DNA of 64,000 nt, from the NCBI RefSeq assembly GCF_011769525.1, contig NZ_CP050440.1, forward strand, positions 993,501 to 1,057,500, written 5' to 3'. A program made the translations under genes and the position numbers. This DNA comes from Tolypothrix sp. PCC 7910. Lineage in GTDB: Bacteria > Cyanobacteriota > Cyanobacteriia > Cyanobacteriales > Nostocaceae. How positions within the stretch are numbered: position 1 is the stretch's first letter; the number at the start of each line of letters is the position of its first letter. This document shows positions 53,722-63,270 of the stretch, piece by piece. The notes beneath the pieces are model-generated. The model saw nothing but the letters and a program-made list of their open reading frames with translations. It did not search any database and had not been told where the DNA came from.

Positions 53722-55860
53722 ATGGGTAAAGCTAAAAAGAATCACAAAGATATTAATTTTAATAAGTCTCAGTATTATTTTAATCGCGAACTCAGCTGGC
53801 TAGAATTTAATCGTCGAGTTTTACATGAGGCTTTAGATCCACGGACTCCATTATTAGAAAGATTAAAATTTACTGCTATCTTCAGTTCTAATTTAGATGA
53901 ATTCTTTATGGTGCGTGTGGCATTTCTTAAAGAACAAGTTAAAGCACAGTTAAGTCAGCAAAGTATCGATGGACGCACCCCACAACAACAATTAGCACAA
54001 ATCTATCAATGTTTACATCCAATGGTGATGGAACAACATCGTTACTTTGAGGAAGTGCTGCGAAAGGAAATGACATCGCATGGTATTTACCTTTTGAATT
54101 ACATTGATATTACTCCCGAACAGCGTAGTTACCTGCAACAAATATTTCAAAAAAAGATTTTTCCAGTTCTGACTCCTTTATCAGTTGATCCTAGCCATCC
54201 TTTTCCATTAATGGCTAATCTCAGCTTGAATTTAGCCGTAGTAGTCAAAGCTCCCAACACCGGAGAAGAAAAGTTTGCCAGAGTCAAAGTTCCAAATATT
54301 CTACCTCGTTTTATTTCCTTACCCCAGGAATTACAGTTAAATAATGGCAAGTCAAATTATTGGACAGGTGTTGCCATCGAGCAAGTTATTGCTCACAATT
54401 TAGAAGCTTTATTTCCAGGGATGATTATTAAGGAATATCATCTCTTCCGTCTTACTCGTGATGCTGATTTGGAATTAGCAGAAGAAGAAGCTGATGATTT
54501 GTTATTAGCAATTCAGCAAGAATTACGCAAGCGTCACTTTGGTGGTTCTGCAGTAAGATTAGAAATACAACCATCAATGCCTCACTCAGTTAGACAAATG
54601 TTAATGGCGGAAATGGAACTAACTAAGAGTGATATCTATGAAATAGATGGCTTATTAAATTTAAAAGATTTAATGTCATTTATTAAGCTGCCCTTGCCTA
54701 AATTAAAAGATCCAAATTGGACACCAGTTATTCCACATCGTTTACGTCATTTCCATCAACCCAGCAAAATCGCGAATCTAGATGGAGAAGAAAGCAACAT
54801 TTTTGCCGTGATTCAGCAACAAGATTTGCTAGTACATCATCCCTACGAATCTTTTAGCGGTTCTGTAGAGTTATTTATTGCTCAAGCCGCTCGCGATCCT
54901 CATGTATTAGCGATTAAGATGACACTTTATCGCACTTCTGGAGATTCTGAAATTATAAGTTCTCTGATTACTGCTGCTGAAAGTGGTAAACAAGTTGCAG
55001 CCATTGTGGAACTTAAAGCCCGCTTTGATGAAGAAAATAACATCACTTGGGCTACTAAATTAGAAAAATCTGGTGTACATGTAGTCTATGGATTAGTAGG
55101 ACTCAAGACGCATACTAAAATTGTATTGGTGGTGCGCCAAGAAGGAGAAGAAATCCGGCGTTATGTCCACATCGGTACCGGAAATTATAATGCCAAAACA
55201 GCGAATTTATATACAGATGTAGGATTACTAAGTTGTCGAGAAGATTTAGGAGCAGATTTAACTGATTTATTTAATTATTTAACAGGCTATTCCTGCCAAG
55301 AATCTTACCGCAAGTTGCTGGTATCTCCAGTCAGTATGCGTACTGGTATTATTGAATTAATTCACAGAGAAATCGCACATTGCAAAAACGGCAATAAAGG
55401 CCATATTATCGCTAAAATGAATTCTTTAGTTGATGCCGAAATTATTGCCGCTCTCTACGAAGCTTCTCAAGCTGGGGTAAAAATTGACTTAATTATTCGA
55501 GGCATTTGTTGTTTACGTCCGGGAGTTCCTGAAATTAGTGAAAATATCCGTGTTATTAGTATTATCGGTAGGTTTTTAGAACATTCGCGGATATTCCACT
55601 TTTATAATAATGAACAAAATGAAGTATATATCGGTAGTGCAGATTGGATGCCACGAAATTTAGATCGTCGGGTAGAGGCTGTTACCCCAGTTGAAGATAG
55701 TGATATTATCCAAAATTTACAAAACATTCTCGAAATAATGTTGCAAGATAATCGCCAAGCTTGGGAACTACAAGCAGACGGTTCTTATATTCAACGTCAC
55801 CCTGCTGCAGATGAGCCAGAACGAAGTGCCCAAAATATTCTAATGCAAAAGATAAATTGA
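53722..55860 (+). CDS. ppk1: Polyphosphate kinase 1
   Basis: 712 residues. FNRELSWLEFNRRVLHEA opens the N-terminal domain; the phospho-accepting His lies in VHIGTGNYNAKTANLYTD and the second essential His in FLEHSRIFHFYNN, each in a phospholipase-D-like lobe. Makes polyphosphate from ATP, storing phosphate. Full length for the family (about 690-720). Its promoter carries a Pho box, so it is probably induced with phosphate uptake genes. Neighbour on the left is divergent; a heptamer tract follows. Confidence 0.96.
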   Translation: MGKAKKNHKDINFNKSQYYFNRELSWLEFNRRVLHEALDPRTPLLERLKFTAIFSSNLDEFFMVRVAFLKEQVKAQLSQQSIDGRTPQQQLAQIYQCLHPMVMEQHRYFEEVLRKEMTSHGIYLLNYIDITPEQRSYLQQIFQKKIFPVLTPLSVDPSHPFPLMANLSLNLAVVVKAPNTGEEKFARVKVPNILPRFISLPQELQLNNGKSNYWTGVAIEQVIAHNLEALFPGMIIKEYHLFRLTRDADLELAEEEADDLLLAIQQELRKRHFGGSAVRLEIQPSMPHSVRQMLMAEMELTKSDIYEIDGLLNLKDLMSFIKLPLPKLKDPNWTPVIPHRLRHFHQPSKIANLDGEESNIFAVIQQQDLLVHHPYESFSGSVELFIAQAARDPHVLAIKMTLYRTSGDSEIISSLITAAESGKQVAAIVELKARFDEENNITWATKLEKSGVHVVYGLVGLKTHTKIVLVVRQEGEEIRRYVHIGTGNYNAKTANLYTDVGLLSCREDLGADLTDLFNYLTGYSCQESYRKLLVSPVSMRTGIIELIHREIAHCKNGNKGHIIAKMNSLVDAEIIAALYEASQAGVKIDLIIRGICCLRPGVPEISENIRVISIIGRFLEHSRIFHFYNNEQNEVYIGSADWMPRNLDRRVEAVTPVEDSDIIQNLQNILEIMLQDNRQAWELQADGSYIQRHPAADEPERSAQNILMQKIN

Positions 55861-55900
55861 ACCAGGAAACTCCATAAAATAAATTATTTGACTTCAAGTT

Positions 55901-55927
55901 GTCAACACTCAACAGTCAACAGTTAAC
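55901..55927. repeat. Heptamer tract after ppk1
   Basis: GTCAACACTCAACAGTCAAC and AGTTAAC units; weak fold-back with TTGACTTCAAG upstream. Confidence 0.55.
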
Positions 55928-56019
55928 AAAATAATTTTTTCTGTAGGGATCATAAGTAATTGTAGCGCCTGTATCTTTTTTAAACTAGTCGCTTCAAAGT
56001 ACCCTAATTTAGGCACTAA

Positions 56020-56367
56020 ATGCTGAATACAGCCAAGTGTCTTCTAGGGTGCAACCAGGTGATAGCCATGCAGTTAAAATACGACTTATTCTTCTGGCAT
56101 AAAGAATTAACTGAAGAGCAAATATTGGCATATTTTGGTTATGGTTCTGCAGATGATTCAGGAGATAGCCAAGATTTACAAGATTTCATAGATACTCAAA
56201 TACTAGACGGTGAACTAGCAAGTGAACTAGAAATTAACCCAGACTCTGATGTGGAATTTAGTAAGTATTCTGGCAAACAATCTAGTGAGCAACCAAGTTG
56301 CAGTATAGATTCAAAGCCAACACAACAACGCAGAAGGCGGCGACGTATGAGCAGACCAAAAGTATGA
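56020..56367 (+). CDS. Small protein with acidic middle and polybasic tail, function unknown
   Basis: 115 residues from the ATG at 56020, or about 99 from 56068 (MQLKYDLFFWHKELTEEQ), which looks the more natural start. The middle is acidic (DDSGDSQDLQDFIDTQILDGELASELE) and the tail is strongly basic (QQRRRRRRMSRPKV), possibly for binding nucleic acid or polyphosphate. I do not recognise the family. Lies between ppk1 and the DUF2252 gene. Confidence 0.5.
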   Translation: MLNTAKCLLGCNQVIAMQLKYDLFFWHKELTEEQILAYFGYGSADDSGDSQDLQDFIDTQILDGELASELEINPDSDVEFSKYSGKQSSEQPSCSIDSKPTQQRRRRRRMSRPKV

Positions 56368-56669
56368 ATATAATTTAGCAATATTTTTTATACTAATCCT
56401 ATTTAAGTTGTAAAGAATATCGGTTTTGGCTGTTGACTGTTAACGGTTAACAGTCAACAAACCTCGATGTAATATTTCACAAATAATTTAGGATTGCTAT
56501 AGGCAGTTTTATTTTAATAAATCCAAGCATTTGAGATTGTTTAACTTCCAATACTTTACAGCGATCAATTCGGGAGCATCTTTAGCGATAGGTTAAGAAA
56601 TGGTTGTTGAATAATTACCAGTTTCTACAGTAATCTAGCAAACATCAATTTATTTACCCTCATGAGTAA
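56368..56669. other. Intergenic region with a perfect heptamer dyad
   Basis: 302 bases without a gene. TGTTGACTGTTAAC (56431-56444) and GTTAACAGTCAACA (56446-56459) are exact 14-bp complements around one base. It is a likely terminator-like hairpin built from heptamers. One lone TTTAACTT (about 56549) fits a single Pho-box unit only. Confidence 0.55.
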
Positions 56670-58049
56670 TTGAATATGTTAAAGCCTATATTAGGAATTT
56701 TTACCTCTGCAATCCTCACTTTCGGATTTGCATCTATAGCTATTGCTGCAACTCCCCGTCCTAGTTGGGTAGAAAATGAAATTTATCAATACAATCATCC
56801 ATTTGCTGCTCAACTACCTCAAGAATTAGCAACAAAGATGCAAAAGATGGCTGTTAGTCCGTTCGCCTTTTATCGGGGAACAGCCCACATCTTCTATCGT
56901 GATATGCAGACATTACCAAGTTCAGCATTTGTTAACTCTGCTACCACAGCCATCTGGTTAGAAGGAGATATGCATATGCAGAATCTTGGCGGGATGAGAG
57001 ATAACAATGGCAATAACGTATTTGATACCACCGATTTTGATGAAGGGTATTTAGGCCCCTACGTTTGGGATTTGCGACGAATGGCAGTTTCCATTCTTTT
57101 AGCAGCTAAAGAAAATGGTCTCAGTTCCTCTGATGCTCAAGATGTTGTCCGTAATTTTTTAGATACTTATCTCAACAAGATGAGTGACTTTAAAGGCACA
57201 AATGATGAATTGTCCTACCGTTTAGAAACTAGTAATACCAACGGTGTAGTCCAGGATATCATTCAAGCGGCTGCAAACAAAGGCCGTTCAAGCTTATTGA
57301 GCAAGTATACGTTGGTTAATAACAATGGCGATCGCGTTTTTCAAACAACCTCCGAATTGCAACCTCTATCTAGTAGTACCTACTCAAATATTGCTGCTGC
57401 AATGAGTAGTTATATCGCTTCAATTCCTAGTAGTAAGCGCTACATCAACAGTTACTACAATCTTAAAGATATTCGCCTAAAATTAGGTTCTGGAACTGGT
57501 AGTCTCGGCAGATATCGATATTTCTTGCTGATTGAAGGCCCCACTTCTGCAACTGACGACGATCGCATTTTAGAAATGAAGCAAGAAACTAGTAGCGCAG
57601 TTGCGATCGCAGTTCCGGGTCTGTTGTCAAGTTCTGTATATAGCAACAATGAAGGCGCAAGAGTGACAATCGCGATGAAGGCTATGCTTGCTAATACCGA
57701 TCCTTTAGTTGGCTACACTACAGTCAACAACATACCCTTCATGCTGCATGAAAAATCCCCTTACCAAGAGGACTTTGATTACACCTTGCTTACAACCAAA
57801 ACGAAATTTATGGATGCGATGGGTTATGTAGGAAAAGTTGTAGCTAAAAATCATGCTATATCTGATCAAGATTATAATGCTGCGATCGTTCCTTACAGTG
57901 TAGACAAACAAGTCACAGATATTGTGAGTGGTAATAAGGCTGCATTTAAGAATGAAATTGTCAACTTTGCCATAGACTATGCTACTCAAGTTGAATACGA
58001 CTATGCCAGTTTTGTTGATGCTTATAACCGAGGCGTGCCACTTTACTAA
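56670..58049 (+). CDS. Exported DUF2252 family protein
   Basis: 459 residues. Signal peptide (MNMLKPILGIFTSAILTFGF...AIA). DUF2252 motifs: SPFAFYRG near 63-70, LEGDMHMQNLGG near 97-108, DTTDFDEGYLGPYVWDLRRMAVS near 119-141 and the late FDYTLLTTKTKFMDAMGYVGKVVAKNHA segment. The family is distantly kinase-like and its activity is unknown; an exported form is unusual. It sits upstream of the secreted protein at 58162 and the NuiA gene on the same strand. Confidence 0.82.
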   Translation: MNMLKPILGIFTSAILTFGFASIAIAATPRPSWVENEIYQYNHPFAAQLPQELATKMQKMAVSPFAFYRGTAHIFYRDMQTLPSSAFVNSATTAIWLEGDMHMQNLGGMRDNNGNNVFDTTDFDEGYLGPYVWDLRRMAVSILLAAKENGLSSSDAQDVVRNFLDTYLNKMSDFKGTNDELSYRLETSNTNGVVQDIIQAAANKGRSSLLSKYTLVNNNGDRVFQTTSELQPLSSSTYSNIAAAMSSYIASIPSSKRYINSYYNLKDIRLKLGSGTGSLGRYRYFLLIEGPTSATDDDRILEMKQETSSAVAIAVPGLLSSSVYSNNEGARVTIAMKAMLANTDPLVGYTTVNNIPFMLHEKSPYQEDFDYTLLTTKTKFMDAMGYVGKVVAKNHAISDQDYNAAIVPYSVDKQVTDIVSGNKAAFKNEIVNFAIDYATQVEYDYASFVDAYNRGVPLY

Positions 58050-58161
58050 AAATTCAACACATGAGCCGATGTTAGTAGGACTCATTTACTAATTTATTAA
58101 GTTAACTCTTAAATATCTTTCTTGCTCCTGATTTTTTTTACTAATCTCAAGGAGAAACCAA

Positions 58162-59274
58162 ATGCTTTTTAAAAAGTTCGTTCTGATAGCTCTGGGAGTG
58201 GTTTTAGCAATATTAGTTAGCAGTTTGACAGGACTAAAAGGAATTGCCCAATCTCCTAGCGATTTGGATTTAGCTCTTTACCATGCTCCAATTCACTATC
58301 AAGACACAGATAGCACTAAGTACAGAGGAGATTATATTACAAAGTTTAACTATGATGGAGATTGGCGCGGGACAAATAATTGGGATAATCTTCAACTCTT
58401 TGCGCTGAATGCTCATGCTTACTATTCCGTAGTCGAGACTTGTACTCATTGGTTCATTACATATTCTTTTTTTCATCCGCAAGATTGGACTGACATTCCC
58501 TTCGACCAAGAGCATGAAAATGATTTAGAGGGGGAATTGGCGATCGTTCGCAAGGATGGTTCCACCTTTGGTAAGCTGGAAGGCGTTGTTACTGTATTTC
58601 ACACAGATTTCTACTCATATACCCCATCTGCTAGCTCTTTGCGAAATGGTGCAGAAAGTATTGATGGAACCCTCACCATGAGCAACTATAGCGGTTCCCT
58701 ACATCAATTGACGACTCAAGAAGCTAAAGGTCATGGACTAAAAGCTTGGCCATATGCTGGGAATTTTAAAGGAGCCAGCACTGAGGATGGGATTATTTAC
58801 TATCCTTCTAAAACTACTACTGAAGTTCCTGCTTCTGGAAATGATCGGGATGTACAATATTTGTTGCTTGATGTATTTGCTGCTAGTGGAATGTGGCAGC
58901 ATCAATTAGATGAAGCCTCTGTATCAATTTCCACTGCATTGACCTACGCTGGTTGGGGAACTTTCAAGGGAGACTCAAGTGGTAGCTGTGGTGCTGGTAC
59001 ACCAACTTGTAGTAATAATTCCGCTAATACACCTTGGGGTTGGGATGATTCTAATGATGGTGCAGTATATAAGGGTGAAATGGCTTTAGACCCAGCTCAT
59101 TTAACTGATGTTTACTTTGATGGTCTTGGTACTTTTGACACGACGTACATCCGTAACCGATTTATTCAAGATTTAAGAGATAGGGGATATAATTCAGCCA
59201 ATCTTCCTATAAGCTGGCCTACTCAACTAAATCTTAATTCTCTGATTGGTAAGCTTAAAACTCAATGTTTCTAA
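58162..59274 (+). CDS. Exported protein of unknown function (LYHAPIHYQD/HPQDW-motif)
   Basis: 370 residues with signal peptide (hydrophobic 7-27). The mature part has conserved-looking clusters: YHAPIHYQDTDSTKYRGDYITKFNYDGDW, ETCTHWFITYSFFHPQDWTD, PFDQEHENDLEGE and FHTDFYSY, rich in His, Asp and Glu, suggesting a metal-dependent enzyme or binding protein. A Cys-rich loop (GSCGAGTPTC) is near 275-285. I do not recognise the family. AGGAG precedes the ATG. It ends only nine bases past the point where the next upstream frame begins, so nuiA is probably in the same transcript. Confidence 0.6.
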   Translation: MLFKKFVLIALGVVLAILVSSLTGLKGIAQSPSDLDLALYHAPIHYQDTDSTKYRGDYITKFNYDGDWRGTNNWDNLQLFALNAHAYYSVVETCTHWFITYSFFHPQDWTDIPFDQEHENDLEGELAIVRKDGSTFGKLEGVVTVFHTDFYSYTPSASSLRNGAESIDGTLTMSNYSGSLHQLTTQEAKGHGLKAWPYAGNFKGASTEDGIIYYPSKTTTEVPASGNDRDVQYLLLDVFAASGMWQHQLDEASVSISTALTYAGWGTFKGDSSGSCGAGTPTCSNNSANTPWGWDDSNDGAVYKGEMALDPAHLTDVYFDGLGTFDTTYIRNRFIQDLRDRGYNSANLPISWPTQLNLNSLIGKLKTQCF

Positions 59275-59285
59275 ATGGATTGTTT

Positions 59286-59687
59286 ATGAATGAAGAAATT
59301 ACTGAAAAGCTCAAGCAAGTTTCTAATAATTTGCTAATGGTGAGTGAGTCAGAATATCCTTTTGAAGTCTTTTTCTGGTCTGGCAAAAGTAAAGAATCTT
59401 TAACAAATCAAAAGCTTCTGCAGTTAACAGGTCATCCTCAAGATACAGCAATAGAAATTGTAGACTTAGACTATTTCTTTAGGAATTTTTCTCAAGAACA
59501 AGAATGGCACGATGAAATCCAAAAACAAAATGTTCAAAAATTTCAGTCACTCATTAAGACACTCAAAGACAATTTAACTGATATCAAGCTTTATCGTTTA
59601 GGTACGGTGAATATTGATGTCTATATTGTTGGTCAAACTCTTTCTCAAGAATTAGCCGGGATTTCAACAAAACTTGTGGAAACCTAA
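59286..59687 (+). CDS. nuiA: Nuclease A inhibitor NuiA
   Basis: 133 residues from ATG 59286. Matches Anabaena NuiA: SESEYPFEVFFWSG, LTGHPQDTAIEIVDLDYFF, YRLGTVNIDVYIVGQT and the end LAGISTKLVET. NuiA is a cytoplasmic protein that blocks the active site of the nonspecific nuclease NucA through its C-terminal region. It faces the NucA gene, sharing one hairpin terminator, so inhibitor and nuclease lie side by side. Confidence 0.93.
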   Translation: MNEEITEKLKQVSNNLLMVSESEYPFEVFFWSGKSKESLTNQKLLQLTGHPQDTAIEIVDLDYFFRNFSQEQEWHDEIQKQNVQKFQSLIKTLKDNLTDIKLYRLGTVNIDVYIVGQTLSQELAGISTKLVET

Positions 59688-59697
59688 TTGACATCAC

Positions 59698-59727
59698 AAG
59701 CCTGTCTATAAATATAGACAGGCTTTA
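59698..59727. terminator. Bidirectional terminator between nuiA and nucA
   Basis: AAGCCTGTCTATA (59698-59710) and TATAGACAGGCTT (59713-59725) are exact complements around AA, followed on the right by a T run. It ends both convergent genes. Confidence 0.8.
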
Positions 59728-59742
59728 TTTAATTAATAACTT

Positions 59743-60588
59743 TTACAAAGTATCAACTCTCGCCTCAATTGTACTTTGAACAGATGTAGAGACATTAGAA
59801 AGCAAATTGTAACCAGTGTTCAATTCGATAGAATCAACACTAACTCTGTAATCTTTCCAATTTGCATATCTCACACCTTGTGTATTAGGTGTATTGACAG
59901 CAATTACTCTTGTACTAGTAGTTACACTACTAGCTCCAGAATTTGGCCTATCTAGGACTACAATAACCTTCCAAATTCTGGACGGGACTGTAACGTTACC
60001 ATTAGCTATTGTGGTTTTTGTTCCATTTGACCCTGTTCCACCAGCGCCATAAGAACCAGAAATAATGTAAAGCTCTTTACCTTGATTGACCACCAAATCT
60101 CTACAATAATTTTCCAGATTTGCCCATAATCCCTGATTATTATCAGGTGCTTGAGGAATCATATTTGTCATCAAAAATGTAGCTGAGTTATTGGCGATAG
60201 TATTTGTTCTATCAGCGGAAGGAGTCATATGCCCACGGTCAAAACCACTGCCTGTATAATCAGACGAAGTTACTCGATAGCAACCTGAAGGTAATGTAGT
60301 ATCTGCACGGAAATCATCTTGGCGAGGTGCATTACCTAACCATGATGAATTTAACTGCCAGCTTACCCAATTTGGTGTCCCTCGATAGCAGTTATAAGAA
60401 ACAGCATACTGAGGTTTACTTAATAAATAATTACTGTAACTACTGCCAGCACTACTAGGATTTCCCATAGTCAAATGAACACTTGAAGTTTGGGCGGTGA
60501 TGGGCTTTGGCAAATAATTAAGCAGAGTTAAAACTACTGTTGTACCAGTAATCGATATAACAGAGCCGAAAATCTTAGACTTCTTCAT
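59743..60588 (-). CDS. nucA: Sugar-nonspecific nuclease NucA, exported
   Basis: 281 residues, signal peptide to about residue 32. DNA/RNA nonspecific endonuclease signature DRGHMTPSADR with His120 (general base), then Asn near 151 and Glu near 158 in NNQGLWANLENYCR, the metal ligands. Digests extracellular DNA and RNA, releasing phosphate-bearing nucleotides. Convergent with nuiA. A strong inverted repeat is 20 bases upstream of its start. Confidence 0.94.
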   Translation of the reverse strand: MKKSKIFGSVISITGTTVVLTLLNYLPKPITAQTSSVHLTMGNPSSAGSSYSNYLLSKPQYAVSYNCYRGTPNWVSWQLNSSWLGNAPRQDDFRADTTLPSGCYRVTSSDYTGSGFDRGHMTPSADRTNTIANNSATFLMTNMIPQAPDNNQGLWANLENYCRDLVVNQGKELYIISGSYGAGGTGSNGTKTTIANGNVTVPSRIWKVIVVLDRPNSGASSVTTSTRVIAVNTPNTQGVRYANWKDYRVSVDSIELNTGYNLLSNVSTSVQSTIEARVDTL

Positions 60589-60607
60589 TTATTTAAAAAT
60601 GGTTCAA

Positions 60608-60634
60608 TTATTTCTGTAAATTGTACAGAAATAA
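60608..60634 (-). promoter_or_regulatory. Perfect 11-bp inverted repeat upstream of nucA
   Basis: TTATTTCTGTA (60608-60618) and TACAGAAATAA (60624-60634), spacer AATTG. It ends 20 bases before the nucA ATG, a place for a repressor operator or a 5' leader hairpin. Confidence 0.6.
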
Positions 60635-61046
60635 GTTAATTTTTTACTGTCAAAATTTAACTCTACGTTTGATAAACGAAAGTAAAGAATATGTAAAGAT
60701 GTTATTAAAATCAAGTTATTATATTACTGTAATTGTTTAGCAATTTCGATTGCTAAGTTTGGTTGACAAGAATGTAAACTCATTGAATCATAACTTACAT
60801 ATCATTAACATTTGTAGTAATTCATAGTCATAATTATCAAAAAATGAATTCGCCTACGATATGAAACTAAAATGATATATTTTCAATAAATTCATGCAAG
60901 GTGCTAGTAATATTTCCGACGTTAGGGCTGTTAACCAATAATCCTTTATAGGTAAGTATTAGGGCTAGTATGAAATAGATAATTTGTCATTAATAATGTA
61001 GCAAGTAACACACTAATTTGACAAATCATACATGAAGTTTACTACA

Positions 61047-61076
61047 TATAACCTATTCATAACCTATCTTTTATTG
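61047..61076 (+). promoter_or_regulatory. Pho-box-like array upstream of the metallophosphoesterase gene
   Basis: TATAACCT (7/8), CATAACCT (7/8) and TTTTATTG (6/8), separated by ATT and ATC at exact 11-base spacing, against YTTAAYYW. It lies 96 bases before the ATG. Confidence 0.6.
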
Positions 61077-61171
61077 ACAATCCGGTAGTCTAAAATTTCT
61101 GACTCAAATGCTGTGGGCAAAAGCTAATTGCCTAAAATGCATCTGCGGATTCAAAAATAGTTGAGGATATC

Positions 61172-62287
61172 ATGAAAAAGCTTGGCTACTCAATGCTTCG
61201 ACGTGTTGTTACTACAGGTTTACTGCGGAATATTTGTGTATTAGGTCTGACTTTACCTTTCCTTGCATCTGCTACGAGTTTGGTAATTGCTGGAGAGAAT
61301 GAGAATTCAAATTCGCCCTATGCAATCGGACTCTGGGGCGATCTACCCTACTCCGAAGCGCAGGAGGTTGGCGTAACCAGACTAATCGAAGATATGAATT
61401 CGCAAAAACTTAGTTTTACCGTTCATGATGGGGATCTCAAAGCCGGCTCTAACAGCCTTTGCGATAATGCTCTGTATGCCAAAGCTCTTAACTACTTCAA
61501 TTCTCTAGAAGCACCAGCAGCTTTTACACCTGGTGATAACGATTGGACTGATTGCGATCGCCCTTCCAATGGTGCATACAACTCTCTCGAACGCCTTGAT
61601 TATGAGCGTCTGTTATTCTTCAGCACGAATTATTCCTTAGGACAGCGTCAGCTAACGCAAGAAGTTCAGAGAGAGCCTCTATGCCTTGGTTTCAAAGGTG
61701 CAATGCCCTGTGTGGAGAATCGTCGTTGGACGGTTGGTAGGGTTACCTATGCAACACTTAACATCCAGGGTTCTTGCAATAACCTATGCGATACTGCGCC
61801 CGATCCAGAGGAGTACAGGGCAAGAAACACAGCCAATATTGCATGGATGAAAGAGACTTTTAAAGTGGCAAAAGAACGTGGCTCGGCAGCAGTCATGTTG
61901 ATTTCTCAAGGAAATCCAGGGTGGGATAAGAGTGACCCAACTAGAGCACCTTTGCGCGATCCTAAGACACTTGTACAAACCGATGGACAACCTGATGGTT
62001 TTAAAGACTTTTTATTAGCGTTACGCGATGAGGTAATCTCGTTCCGTAAGCCTGTTGCTTATGTTCATGGTGACTCACACTACTACCGTGTTGACAAACC
62101 ATTTTTAGATGCTCAAGGTAGAAGGCTTGAGAACTTTACTCGTGTTGAGACATTTGGTGACAATCAGGGGAATGGCACCAACGATGTACAGTGGATCAAA
62201 GTTACTGTTGATCCTCGTAGTCGAGAAGTATTTTCCTATCAGCCACAGATTGTTCCTAGCAATCGAGTAGCGGTTCCGGCTCCGTAA
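61172..62287 (+). CDS. Exported calcineurin-like metallophosphoesterase
   Basis: 371 residues, signal peptide (about 1-40). Metal-binding motifs in order: GLWGDLPYS (Asp57), HDGDLKAG (Asp86, Asp88), PGDNDW (near 120-125), a late VHGDSHYYR (His, His). This is the calcineurin-like D-x-H/GDxx/GDNxx/GHxH pattern. Four or more cysteines suggest disulfides outside the cell. Likely releases phosphate from esters; substrate unknown. Preceded by a Pho-box-like array. Confidence 0.85.
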   Translation: MKKLGYSMLRRVVTTGLLRNICVLGLTLPFLASATSLVIAGENENSNSPYAIGLWGDLPYSEAQEVGVTRLIEDMNSQKLSFTVHDGDLKAGSNSLCDNALYAKALNYFNSLEAPAAFTPGDNDWTDCDRPSNGAYNSLERLDYERLLFFSTNYSLGQRQLTQEVQREPLCLGFKGAMPCVENRRWTVGRVTYATLNIQGSCNNLCDTAPDPEEYRARNTANIAWMKETFKVAKERGSAAVMLISQGNPGWDKSDPTRAPLRDPKTLVQTDGQPDGFKDFLLALRDEVISFRKPVAYVHGDSHYYRVDKPFLDAQGRRLENFTRVETFGDNQGNGTNDVQWIKVTVDPRSREVFSYQPQIVPSNRVAVPAP

Positions 62288-62910
62288 TTAAGGATTGTGT
62301 TACGGTAGCTATTACTGTTACCAAGTAAGTCAAAAGTTGAAGAGACGCGATTAATCGCGTCTGTACACAAAAATCAAAATAACTTTATTATAGAAATCCG
62401 CTCTTCTCAGGTTAAATGAATTGATAAAACAAATTTGAGCAGTAATGGAATTCCCTCAAGCAATCTAATATCTCTGCTAAGAATAAAAATTTGTATTTAT
62501 TCTGTTGCCTGCAAAATGGTCAAATAAAGCTCTTGATGACCAGAATTTCAATCATGAGATATGGCACTACATCAATTTTCTCTATTAACTGCTAAATCAA
62601 TTGCAGAACGTCAGATGAGTTTGACAGCCTACTGATTAGCTGTTGTACTGAATAAGTTGTTTGGAAAATCAATTCGCTTTTGTATAAATATAATCAAAAA
62701 GACAATAATAAAAGTGCTTGATAATATTTAAAACTCATCAAGCACTAAAATTAGCTGAAAGTTTTGGCATTTATCATAAACATCATACAGTCTTATATGT
62801 GTGAAATAAAGCGATTATAGAGTAATAAAGAAAATAATTTTTATCAAAAGCTTGCTTAATTTTGCTATGGAATTTACCTTTCTAGACTATATATGATATC
62901 TATGCTTTAG

Positions 62911-63054
62911 TTCTTTATATTCTGGTTAAGCTTTCTTTTTTTACGAAGGAAAACCCATACTTAATAAGTATGGGCTTTGTTAGGGATTTATATGTAAGAG
63001 GAAAGAACTCCTACATAAAGTCACTCTTTAACCCTTGTAGGAGAGTTCTTTTTT
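62911..63054 (+). ncRNA. Candidate small RNA module 1
   Basis: Starts with TTCTTTATATTCTGGTTAAG; hairpin CCCATACT-TAATA-AGTATGGG (62954-62974 region); then AAGAACTCCTACA (63003-63015) paired with TGTAGG-AG-AGTTCTT (63036-63050) and a T run, a terminator form. A second, similar module follows at 179 bases. RNA nature is inferred from compensating changes; no expression evidence. A promoter is not clear. Confidence 0.4.
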
Positions 63055-63089
63055 ATACATTATACATAATATACAAGTGATTACTTTGG

Positions 63090-63270
63090 TTCGTTATATA
63101 CTGGTTAAGCTTTGTATTTTTCTGAAAAGTATTGCTCGCTCACTCAATCTGAAACATAAATAACCCATACCTGCTAATGAGGTATGGGCTTGGATAATTA
63201 TAGCTATGAAATATATAAGAAGAACGTCCTGTGTAGTTATTATTTAACTCTCTAGGACATTGTGTTTGTG
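63090..63270 (+). ncRNA. Candidate small RNA module 2
   Basis: Starts TTCGTTATATACTGGTTAAG, agreeing with module 1 at 18 of 20 positions. Hairpin CCCATACCT-GCTAATG-AGGTATGGG (63164-63188): the T-A pair next to CCCATAC in module 1 is C-G here, a compensatory change. Second hairpin GTCCT...AGGAC with inner AGTTA/TAACT (63226-63258). A third, weaker relative (GGTTAATTCTTTC at 63318, CCCTAG/TAGGAC near 63400-63432) follows. Confidence 0.4.

Larger units (their letters stand above)
60589..61171. other. Divergent regulatory region between nucA and the phosphoesterase gene
   Basis: 583 bases, AT-rich, no gene. Contains the nucA inverted repeat (60608-60634) and the Pho-box-like array (61047-61076). 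Confidence 0.65.

Noticed and set aside
56540-58130. Pho boxes before the DUF2252 gene and the 58162 gene
   Set aside because: Only single units (TTTAACTT; CTTAAATA) with no second good unit at 11 bases.
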